Assembly (NCBI GenBank): GCA_964389475.1
Contig: CAYMFD010000051.1
Coordinates: 1 to 24,708 of the forward strand
DNA length: 24,708 nucleotides
Origin: CAYMFD01 sp964389475
GTDB taxonomy: Bacteria; Bacteroidota; Bacteroidia; Chitinophagales; Saprospiraceae
Reading direction: 5' to 3'
Shown here in pieces: positions 15,958 to 23,536 of this stretch. The notes under the pieces are model-generated. The model made no database searches and had not been told where the DNA came from. It worked only from the letters and a program-made list of their open reading frames with translations. How positions within the stretch are numbered: position 1 is the stretch's first letter; each line of letters begins with the position of its first letter. Made by a program: the position numbers and the translations under genes.

Positions 15958-15965
15958 TACATTTG
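15958..15965 (+). promoter_or_regulatory. -7 box (TACATTTG) before pyk
   Basis: Perfect TAnnTTTG match ending 20 bases before the pyk ATG. The nearest upstream TTG (15927-15929) is too far away, with a 28-base spacer, to be a normal -33 element. Confidence 0.5.
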
Positions 15966-15985
15966 TCACAACCAATAGAGAGATC

Positions 15986-17434
15986 ATGCCAAACAGAATA
16001 CGCCAAGTCACTGACCACCAATTTACCAAAATCGTAGCCACCGTAGGTCCTGCGTGTAGTAGCTATGAGCAACTAGTATCCCTTGCCTTTGCGGGTGTGG
16101 ATGTCTTCCGACTCAACTTTAGTCATGGGTCACATGAGGTACATAAGCAGACGGTAGATCACATACTCAAGCTCAACGACGAGCACAACCTCCACATAGG
16201 TATACTTGCCGACCTACAGGGACCGAAGCTGAGAGTGGGTAAGATGGAGAACGAGGGTCTTCCGATAGAGGAAGGTGACATACTCACCTTCGTCAATGAA
16301 CCATGCGTAGGTAACATGGACCGCGTATACATGAGCTATGATCAGTTCGCCGCTGATGTAAATGTGGGTGAGCGGATACTGGTAGATGATGGTAAGATCA
16401 TGCTAGAGGTCGTAGAGACTAATAGTACGGATACCGTCAAACTCAAGGTCCTCTTCGGTGGTGTACTAAAGTCAAATAAAGGAGTGAACCTCCCTGACAC
16501 TAAGATATCTCTACCCTGCCTCACGGAGAAAGACCTCATAGATCTCGAATATGTACTCACGCTACCCGTTAACTGGATAGCCTTATCCTTCGTCAGAGAG
16601 GCAGAAGACATCAAAGACCTCAAGCGTAGGATCAAGGCGGCCAATCACCCCGCCAAGGTCATCGCCAAGATCGAAAAGCCAGAGGCCGTGGCTAATATCA
16701 AAAGTATCGTCAAGGCTACTGATGCCATAATGGTGGCTAGAGGTGACCTAGGAGTTGAGGTGCCGATGGAGCAGCTACCCGGCATCCAGAAACGCATCAT
16801 CAAGAGATGTATGCAAAAATCAAAGCCTGTAATCGTAGCGACACAGATGATGGAGTCTATGATCACCGATCCTAGCCCGAGTAGAGCAGAGATTACAGAT
16901 GTGGCCAATGCTGTACTTGATGGTTGTGATGCTGTGATGCTCAGCGGTGAGACTAGCGTAGGTAAGCACCCCGTCAAGGTAGTTGAGGCCATGAATAAGA
17001 TCATCACCGAGGCTGAGAAGAACTACGAGATGAGGGATAAGAGACCGAAGCCTGACTTTGAGTCTCCAACCTTCTACTCAGACACTATCTGCCTAAGTGC
17101 ACCCAAGATCGCAGAGACTATAAAAGCAAAAGCCATAATAGGGCTCACTGTCTCAGGCTATACGGCGTTTAAGATGTCTAGCTATCGACCGAATGCTAAG
17201 ATCTACATCTTTAGTAATCAGATGCACATGCTAGCCACGCTAAACCTTGTATGGGGTGTACGATGCTACTACTATGACAAGTTTACGACGACCGACGACA
17301 CGATCGAGGACACCATCGAAATACTAATAGCAGATGGCCGCCTCAAGTCAGGCGATAGTGTAATAAACACCGGTAGTATGCCACTGCACAAGCGTTTTAG
17401 GACCAACATGCTAAAGATTACTCACGTAGAGTAG
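15986..17434 (+). CDS. pyk: Pyruvate kinase
   Basis: Converts phosphoenolpyruvate and ADP to pyruvate and ATP, the last step of glycolysis. It has 482 residues, standard for the bacterial enzyme. KIVATVGPACSS opens the barrel; RLNFSHGSH (42-50) binds K and phosphate; ADLQGPKLRVG marks the lid region; AKIEKPEAVANI holds the catalytic lysine; MVARGDLGVEVP (249-260) carries the metal ligands; and VATQMMESM and MLSGETSVGKHPV follow. The C-terminal regulatory domain (about 350-482) is present and ends RFRTNMLKITHVE. A -7 promoter box lies 20 bases upstream. The next gene starts six bases after its stop, so the two are likely cotranscribed. Confidence 0.97.
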   Translation: MPNRIRQVTDHQFTKIVATVGPACSSYEQLVSLAFAGVDVFRLNFSHGSHEVHKQTVDHILKLNDEHNLHIGILADLQGPKLRVGKMENEGLPIEEGDILTFVNEPCVGNMDRVYMSYDQFAADVNVGERILVDDGKIMLEVVETNSTDTVKLKVLFGGVLKSNKGVNLPDTKISLPCLTEKDLIDLEYVLTLPVNWIALSFVREAEDIKDLKRRIKAANHPAKVIAKIEKPEAVANIKSIVKATDAIMVARGDLGVEVPMEQLPGIQKRIIKRCMQKSKPVIVATQMMESMITDPSPSRAEITDVANAVLDGCDAVMLSGETSVGKHPVKVVEAMNKIITEAEKNYEMRDKRPKPDFESPTFYSDTICLSAPKIAETIKAKAIIGLTVSGYTAFKMSSYRPNAKIYIFSNQMHMLATLNLVWGVRCYYYDKFTTTDDTIEDTIEILIADGRLKSGDSVINTGSMPLHKRFRTNMLKITHVE

Positions 17435-17440
17435 GTCACC

Positions 17441-18352
17441 GTGGTACGACTAGAGCGGGGCACCATAGATACGAAGAAGTGGGATGCTTGCATCTCTAGA
17501 TCGAGTCTGTGGCGAAACCCACTGTACGGTCATAGTTGGTATCTGGACGAGACGGCTGGTGGTAACTGGTATGGACTCGTGTGGGGGGATTATGATGATG
17601 TAGCACCAGTGTGTATTAATCGTAAGCTTATCTTTCCTCAGGTATACCGACCTCCTATCACCCAGCAGCTGGGGGTATATGGGCATCAAGCCCCTAAGAT
17701 CGACCAAGTATCGGATCTGCACCGCCATCTCTTGCAATATCGTAGGTGTGTCTATACCATGCCAGGTGGTAGACCACTAGATGGTATAACCTCCACCTGC
17801 AGGAGCAATTACGTGTTGACCTTATTGGCGGGCCAATCGGCAATGGACCATATATCCTCCAAGAGCCAACGGCAACACATAAAGCAAGCAGTAAATCAGC
17901 TAAGCATACAGGAGTGCGATGACGTGCAGACGCATGTAGACTTTGTGCAAGCTGCCCTCGCAGGTAAGTACAAGATGGGTAGCCATGAGACAGCGATATT
18001 TAAGCAGGTAGGCCACTACCTAGTCTCCCACAGAAAAGGCTACATCATCAAGGCAATGGACGCCACTGGTATGGTCGTGAGCTCTAGTCTGATCGCTACA
18101 GTTGATGGTTACGCAACCCTACTTTTAGGTGGTACGTCAACAGCAGGCAGGCCTAGTCATGCTCGGTCACTCCTTATCTACGAGACCATAAAGCGATCCA
18201 TAGCGTCAGGTCTCTCCCACCTAGACTTTGAGGGTAGTGACATCCTAGGTGTTGCTCAGTTTTTTAGCAGTTTTGGTGCCGTTGATCATCCCTACGATCA
18301 AATATTACATGATCGCATGCCCTGGCCGATACGCATGTTGAGACCAGTCTGA
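17441..18352 (+). CDS. FemAB/GNAT-like N-acyltransferase fold protein
   Basis: A 303-residue protein resembling the GNAT/FemAB type of acyl or aminoacyl transferase (the BioF2-like Acetyltransf_6 group). The best signals are in the second half: QRQHIKQA, then YIIKAMDATGMVVSSSLIA, YATLLLGGTS, and LSHLDFEGSDILGVAQFFSSFGA followed by HPYDQI, the FEGS...FF..FGA pattern I associate with this superfamily. The N-terminal half has the aromatic W/Y-rich pattern (WRNPLYGHSWYLDETAGGNWYGLVW) common in Bacteroidota members. Substrate unknown; peptidoglycan precursor or lipid modification would be guesses. The start is GTG at 17441; no in-frame ATG occurs for about 100 codons, and it is six bases after the pyk stop. 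Confidence 0.7.
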   Translation: MVRLERGTIDTKKWDACISRSSLWRNPLYGHSWYLDETAGGNWYGLVWGDYDDVAPVCINRKLIFPQVYRPPITQQLGVYGHQAPKIDQVSDLHRHLLQYRRCVYTMPGGRPLDGITSTCRSNYVLTLLAGQSAMDHISSKSQRQHIKQAVNQLSIQECDDVQTHVDFVQAALAGKYKMGSHETAIFKQVGHYLVSHRKGYIIKAMDATGMVVSSSLIATVDGYATLLLGGTSTAGRPSHARSLLIYETIKRSIASGLSHLDFEGSDILGVAQFFSSFGAVDHPYDQILHDRMPWPIRMLRPV

Positions 18353-18419
18353 AGTGAGAGTCCGATGGAGCCTTGATCCTGCCTAGAACCATGTCGAGTA
18401 TTCTCCTGTTTGTTTCGTT

Positions 18420-18968
18420 ATGGAAAAGCACATTTCGACAATATACCTAGCAGGCGGATGCTTCTGGTGTGTGGAGGCGGTACTGCAGCGAGTGCAAGGC
18501 GTCATCGAGCTAGAAAGTGGTTATATGAATGGCCAGATTGACAACCCCACTTACAAGCAGATATGTACAGGTCTGACCGGTCATGCAGAAGCGGTAAAGG
18601 TCATTTTTGATCCTAGTCTCGTCACCCTCGAACAGTTACTGCACATATTCTTTACAACGCATGATCCCACTACCCTCAATCAGCAGGGTAATGACAGAGG
18701 AACGCAGTACAGATCTGCGGTCTTCTACGATACCGAGCAGCAGAAAGAAATCGCAGAACGTGTCATAGCCGAGGTAGCGCAACCGCTCTACCAAGACAAA
18801 ATCGTCACTGAGGTTACTAAGGCCGACACATTTTACCGGGCTGAGAACTACCACCAAGACTACTACGATAAACACAGCTATGCCCCTTACTGTCGCTTTG
18901 TCATTAATCCTAAGGTCAGCAAACTGAGATCAACCTTTCAACACTTACTAAAAGAAGAATATGTCTGA
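18420..18968 (+). CDS. msrA: Peptide methionine sulfoxide reductase MsrA
   Basis: Reduces the S-epimer of methionine sulfoxide in proteins. It has 182 residues. The catalytic motif GGCFWCVEA gives nucleophile Cys14, with Glu19 beside it. Other landmarks are SGYMNGQIDNPTYKQICTGLTGHAEAV, THDPTTLNQQGNDRGTQYRSAVFY and AENYHQDYYDKH, all standard. There is no signal peptide, so the enzyme is cytoplasmic. Its last eight bases overlap the start of msrB, indicating translational coupling of the two stereospecific reductases. Confidence 0.97.
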   Translation: MEKHISTIYLAGGCFWCVEAVLQRVQGVIELESGYMNGQIDNPTYKQICTGLTGHAEAVKVIFDPSLVTLEQLLHIFFTTHDPTTLNQQGNDRGTQYRSAVFYDTEQQKEIAERVIAEVAQPLYQDKIVTEVTKADTFYRAENYHQDYYDKHSYAPYCRFVINPKVSKLRSTFQHLLKEEYV

Positions 18969-19347
18969 TAAGCCTATCAAACTCAACGACCTCACACAAG
19001 AGGAATACCGCGTCATCGTCAACAAGGGTACGGAGCGACCCTTCACCGGTGAGTATGACAAGCACTTTTTAGATGGTATATACGTCTGTCGGCAGTGTGA
19101 TACGCCACTATACACGTCACAGGACAAGTTTAACAGCGGCTGTGGCTGGCCGGCCTTTGATGATGAGATAGAGGGAGCAGTCCGAAGGGTCAGAGATGCC
19201 GATGGCAGACGTGTCGAGATCGTGTGCAACACTTGTGACGGGCACCTGGGTCACGTCTTCACCGGTGAACGGCTCACTGCTAAAAACACCAGGCACTGCG
19301 TCAATAGCATAAGCCTCAAATTCATACCTGCCAGTAAAATCACCTAG
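18961..19347 (+). CDS. msrB: Peptide methionine sulfoxide reductase MsrB
   Basis: Reduces the R-epimer of methionine sulfoxide, complementing MsrA. It has 128 residues. Zinc ligands are the pairs Cys43/Cys46 (CRQC) and Cys89/Cys92 (CNTC); the catalytic cysteine is Cys113 in RHCVNSISLKF, and SGCGWPAF holds Cys61 as the likely resolving cysteine. HLGHVFTGE is the usual substrate-pocket segment. The ATG at 18961 overlaps msrA by eight bases in another frame. In many bacteria these two domains are fused; here they are separate but coupled. No signal peptide. Confidence 0.97.
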   Translation: MSDKPIKLNDLTQEEYRVIVNKGTERPFTGEYDKHFLDGIYVCRQCDTPLYTSQDKFNSGCGWPAFDDEIEGAVRRVRDADGRRVEIVCNTCDGHLGHVFTGERLTAKNTRHCVNSISLKFIPASKIT

Positions 19348-19382
19348 GCATTTACCACGTAGAGAGTCCCTGTTGTAATACT

Positions 19383-19390
19383 TACTTTTG
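19383..19390 (+). promoter_or_regulatory. -7 box (TACTTTTG) before the SprB-repeat gene
   Basis: Perfect TAnnTTTG match ending 20 bases before the ATG at 19411, the same spacing as at pyk. No -33 TTG is seen at the usual distance. Confidence 0.5.
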
Positions 19391-19410
19391 GCATCTAAAC
19401 AGCACATAAC

Positions 19411-22400
19411 ATGCAACCACTTAAACACCGCAACGCTGCTATTATAGCGGCACTATCGGCTCTCCTATTTTACGCCTTTAGCAGCTCGCATCCTATAATA
19501 GGTGGTAATGGCTACACAGGTGCTCCTGGTGACAACGTCTGTGCTAGTTGCCATGGAGGCAGCAATACGGCACTACAGGGTGATGTATTTATCGAGGGCC
19601 TACCCGGCACCCTTAATGCAGGCGACATAATACCTATGACGGTTAGGGTGACCAATCCTAGTCTCAATGCAGCGCGAGCCGGTTACCAGCTAGTAGCCCT
19701 AGATAATAACAATATGCCCATCGGTAGTATCACCAATGAAGGCAGCAACTCCTTTGTCAAAACATCCAATGGTCGTGACTACGTGGGGCATCAACCTGCC
19801 CGCAACTTTCTGTCCGCTCCAGACGTGACTTTCACCTTTGACTATGAGGTACCTGCTAATGTGGGTAGTGCCACCGACATTACATTCTACGCCGGCGCTA
19901 TCATCGCTAATGGGGCCAATGGCGATAACAATGACAGATTCGTCGCTACGACCGAAAACCGCGTTGTGGTGGGCGGTTCGACACCGCTAGACATCCAGAT
20001 CATAGCAAGTGCTGACAGCCCGTGCTTCGATCCTGCGGAGGGCAGCGCTACTGCTAACGCCACCGGTGGAACTTTACCGTATAACTTCCAGTGGAGTGAT
20101 GGTACTTTTGGTCCGACCAATAGCTTTTTGGGGCTGGGTTTAAACAGTGTGACGGTTACGGATGGCAACGGCGATACCGCCGAGACATCTGTAACCATAT
20201 CCTCACCACCACTACTAGAGCTAGACCTACTGAGTACATCGCCGGCACCATGCGATGGTCAGACTGGTGGTAGTGCAACCGTTGCCGCTACTGGTGGCAA
20301 TGGCGGCTATCAATATGCATGGCCTGGCGGACTTACTGGTCCTAGTCAGTCCAACCTAGATGTAGGCAACTATCAAGTAACCGCCACTGACAATAACAAC
20401 TGTGAGGCACTACTAGATCTCGTTATCGATGCGGTACCCATCATTTCTACAAGTCCCGTGGTAAGTCAGGTAAGCTGCTCTGGAGGTAGTGATGGCTCTA
20501 TCACACTCAACCTCACAGGAGGCACATCGCCATTTGACATACTCTGGAGCGACAACGCCACTACTGAGGATCGCTTCGGGCTATCGGCGGGTACATACGC
20601 GGTAGACATTACCGACGACAATGGCTGCACCTATACCGAGTCGTTCACACTTACGGCACCATCTCAGATAGACCTAAACGCGAGCATAACGGACGTATCC
20701 TGCTTTGGTATACTAGACGGTTCGATATCACTAACAGTTAGTGGTGGCACACCACCCTACCAGTTTGCATGGAGCAACAACGTGACCAGCCAGAACTTAA
20801 ATGCTATAGCTGGCGGCATGTATGATGTCACCGTGACTGACAACAACAACTGTACTGCAGAGCAAAACTACGTGGTCAATGAACCAAGCGAACTCACTAT
20901 AACATTGAACAGTATCCAAAATGTCGTTTGCTTTGACGACACCACGGGTAGCATAGACATAACAGTTACTGGAGGGACACCGCCCTACTCTACCGTATGG
21001 AATGACGGTGGTGACGGTACGAGCCTAGGAGCAGGTCTGTACGAGGTGACGGTCACAGATGCTAATGCTTGTATCACCACAGACACCTATGAAATACTGT
21101 CGGATCATGGAGAGATCACTGTGGCTATCAGCACTACCGTTGAGTCTGGCCCTGGCACTATGGATGGATCTGCTAATGCTATCGTGGTAGGTGGCGTACC
21201 AGACTATACCTATGCATGGAGTACAGGCGATACGACTAGCCAGATCACCAACTTATCTGCAGGCAGTTACACGCTTACCTTAACCGATGCCGTGGGCTGC
21301 CAAGTAGTCCAGACAGTCACAATAGGGGCTGGCGACTGTCTACTAGGCGTGACTACTGATATCGTCGACAACCTCTGCGCAGACGAAGCTAATGGGGCGA
21401 TTACCCTCAACCTCGTCAATGGAGTATCTCCCACGATAGCCTGGAGTACAGGTGCTACTACCTCGAATATCAGTAACCTATCCGACGGCGTATACAGCGT
21501 TACCATAACGGATGACCCTGACTGTGAGATCATCCTAGACAGCCTAGTTATAAGCTCACCACAGCCCCTACTCGTCAGTATTATCACACTACAGACGCTA
21601 GAGTGTGATGGTGATAATGGCATCCTTACCTACTCCGTAGATAATCCGTCTAATCTCGATAGCATAATATGGTCTGATGGATCAAGCTCAGATACCTTGA
21701 CCGTGGATACAGTAGGGCTGATCGTCCTTACTGCTTTTGATAACAATGGTTGTATCACTACTGACTCCATAGAGTTGCAGGGTACGGATACAGTACCTCC
21801 GATGCTCGTACTAGCAAATGATCCACGACTCTACTTAGACGATGATGGACAACTGGTAGATGATCCCGACGGCCTAATAGAGAATATCATAGAGAGTTGC
21901 ACGATAGAGTCTATCACGCTGGACTACACCCTGCCTAACGATACGATCACTCCCTGCGAACTGATAGGCAGCCAATTAAGTGTCATGATCTCCGCTACTG
22001 ACCAGCAGGGCAACACGACTGACACTAGCGTGCTAGCTACTATAACGGATACCCTAGCACCGATGATCGTAAGTAGTGACACAATACGTATCACCAACTG
22101 TGACACCGTACCAATGCCGACCTTATCAGTAACGGATAATTGTGGAGCCAACAGTCTACAGACTACGGCAACTTTAGTCGACTCTGTGCTCAACCCCGGC
22201 ACCTATGAGATGATCGTAGATATTACGGATGATAATGGCAATACGCTGACGACTAGCGTTGTTGTCCTCGTCACTGCCGCTTACTCGCCGATCGTAGATG
22301 TGATGGATGTCTCATGTGCTGGCTTAAGCGATGGTAGCTTCGAGGTGACCGGACTAGATGGGTATGACGGTAACTTTTCGGTTTCTGCAACGGCCGCAGT

Positions 22401-22986
22401 GGACCTATCAGCAGGCACTTATATCTATACAGTAGTTGATAGTACTGGCTGCAGTCTCACGGACACGGTACAGATTATTGAGCCTGCGGCATTGGCCATT
22501 GACACCTTTGTGATTAATGACGCCTCTGACTCTACATCGACCAATGGCTCCGTAGGTTTACAGGTATCAGGAGGTACATTTCCATATAGCTACAGCTGGA
22601 CCGATGAGTCGGGTACGGTGATTAGCACCAATAGCTTCATAGCAGCTGTCGGTGGTGGCACATACTTCATAGATATTACAGATGGTAACGGCTGTATACT
22701 ACTAGATACCTTTATGGTTGGCGATGGGTCAATAGTAGTAAGTACGCAACAGGTAGACTTTAGTACCGCAAAAGTGTACCCTAACCCTGCCCGTGATATC
22801 CTGATACTTGAGGGCTTCCCTGCAGGGACGCAGGTAAGACTATTTGATACCAATGGTCAGCTAGTATACCAGCGATCATCACTTACGGCAAGCATCGACC
22901 TCGACCCACTACAGGCAGGTGTCTACATTGCTGACTTTAGAAATGGAGATACGCGTTACCGAGAGCGAATTGTGATCATTAAATAG
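19411..22986 (+). CDS. T9SS-exported multidomain protein with SprB repeats
   Basis: A 1191-residue secreted protein. Residues 8-25 are a signal peptide. Residues about 30-190 resemble the choice-of-anchor V domain: GYTGAPGDNVCASCHGG holds a CxxCH motif (Cys44, Cys47, His48), followed by a beta-sandwich-like stretch. From 192 to 790 come about eight SprB-type repeats of roughly 75 residues, each with a GGTxPY-like core, a W(S/N) turn, and AGxYxVTVTDxNxC near the end, usually with a cysteine at each end. Residues about 791-955 look HYR-like, with VTDNCGANS. Two further SprB-like repeats cover 958-1105. The T9SS type A sorting domain is 1117-1191 (AKVYPNPARDILILEG, VRLFDTNGQLVYQ, LQAGVYIADF). 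SprB repeats are known from the gliding adhesin of Flavobacterium johnsoniae, so a surface or extracellular adhesive role is plausible but unproven. Cytochrome-like haem binding at CxxCH is possible, not shown. Confidence 0.88.
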   Translation: MQPLKHRNAAIIAALSALLFYAFSSSHPIIGGNGYTGAPGDNVCASCHGGSNTALQGDVFIEGLPGTLNAGDIIPMTVRVTNPSLNAARAGYQLVALDNNNMPIGSITNEGSNSFVKTSNGRDYVGHQPARNFLSAPDVTFTFDYEVPANVGSATDITFYAGAIIANGANGDNNDRFVATTENRVVVGGSTPLDIQIIASADSPCFDPAEGSATANATGGTLPYNFQWSDGTFGPTNSFLGLGLNSVTVTDGNGDTAETSVTISSPPLLELDLLSTSPAPCDGQTGGSATVAATGGNGGYQYAWPGGLTGPSQSNLDVGNYQVTATDNNNCEALLDLVIDAVPIISTSPVVSQVSCSGGSDGSITLNLTGGTSPFDILWSDNATTEDRFGLSAGTYAVDITDDNGCTYTESFTLTAPSQIDLNASITDVSCFGILDGSISLTVSGGTPPYQFAWSNNVTSQNLNAIAGGMYDVTVTDNNNCTAEQNYVVNEPSELTITLNSIQNVVCFDDTTGSIDITVTGGTPPYSTVWNDGGDGTSLGAGLYEVTVTDANACITTDTYEILSDHGEITVAISTTVESGPGTMDGSANAIVVGGVPDYTYAWSTGDTTSQITNLSAGSYTLTLTDAVGCQVVQTVTIGAGDCLLGVTTDIVDNLCADEANGAITLNLVNGVSPTIAWSTGATTSNISNLSDGVYSVTITDDPDCEIILDSLVISSPQPLLVSIITLQTLECDGDNGILTYSVDNPSNLDSIIWSDGSSSDTLTVDTVGLIVLTAFDNNGCITTDSIELQGTDTVPPMLVLANDPRLYLDDDGQLVDDPDGLIENIIESCTIESITLDYTLPNDTITPCELIGSQLSVMISATDQQGNTTDTSVLATITDTLAPMIVSSDTIRITNCDTVPMPTLSVTDNCGANSLQTTATLVDSVLNPGTYEMIVDITDDNGNTLTTSVVVLVTAAYSPIVDVMDVSCAGLSDGSFEVTGLDGYDGNFSVSATAAVDLSAGTYIYTVVDSTGCSLTDTVQIIEPAALAIDTFVINDASDSTSTNGSVGLQVSGGTFPYSYSWTDESGTVISTNSFIAAVGGGTYFIDITDGNGCILLDTFMVGDGSIVVSTQQVDFSTAKVYPNPARDILILEGFPAGTQVRLFDTNGQLVYQRSSLTASIDLDPLQAGVYIADFRNGDTRYRERIVIIK

Positions 22987-23080
22987 TGTGATCACCTAGG
23001 ACTTATAAAAGGGTGTTAAATCGTCGGACAAGGCTACCCGCAGGAAGGGAAAGCACGTCATATTTGTATAAAACGAAACT

Positions 23081-23482
23081 ATGAAGTATTGCTTGTTAAT
23101 GTGTGCCCTGCTCATCGGATCTATCGTGAGTGGTCAAGAGTTGTTTGAGCAAGGTAATGTCAAGCTATCGTTTGACCAGATACACCACGACATGGGTACA
23201 GTCAAGCGAGGAGAGCAGCGCAGTACCTCTTACACCTTTACTAATGAGGGCAAGACCGATGTAGAGATTGCGATCGTAGATGGGTGTAGCTGTACGACCT
23301 TGGACTGGACGAGAGGTCCTATAGCGCCAGGCCAAAAGGCGACCATCGATGTCGACTTCGATAGCACCGAAAAGGAAAAGTCAGAGACGGTCGACATAGA
23401 CATCACACTTACCAATACAGATCCTAAATCGGGCAATCCGATATTCATCCTGCTCGACTACACCTTTGACCTAGAGCTATAG
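23081..23482 (+). CDS. DUF1573 domain protein
   Basis: A 133-residue exported protein of the DUF1573 family, common in Bacteroidota and of unknown role. A signal peptide covers residues 1 to about 18 (MKYCLLMCALLIGSIVSGQ). The domain shows FDQIHHDMGTVKRGE, then YTFTNEGKTDVEIAIVDGCSCTTLDW, then IAPGQKATIDVDFDS, the family pattern of a small Ig-like (ASPM-SPD-2-Hydin-type) beta-sandwich with the conserved CxC. It has no T9SS tail and no lipobox. It lies 94 bases after the SprB-repeat gene. A near match to the -7 box (CATATTTG, 23059-23066) precedes it by 14 bases, so separate transcription is possible. Confidence 0.88.
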   Translation: MKYCLLMCALLIGSIVSGQELFEQGNVKLSFDQIHHDMGTVKRGEQRSTSYTFTNEGKTDVEIAIVDGCSCTTLDWTRGPIAPGQKATIDVDFDSTEKEKSETVDIDITLTNTDPKSGNPIFILLDYTFDLEL

Positions 23483-23505
23483 CTAGGCAGTCCTACTGAC
23501 TTAGC

Positions 23506-23513
23506 TACCTTTG
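23506..23513 (+). promoter_or_regulatory. -7 box (TACCTTTG) before the thiolase gene
   Basis: Perfect TAnnTTTG match ending 23 bases before the ATG at 23537. No -33 TTG is visible at the standard spacing. Confidence 0.5.
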
Positions 23514-23536
23514 ACCCAAACCAGTAATTACCATAT

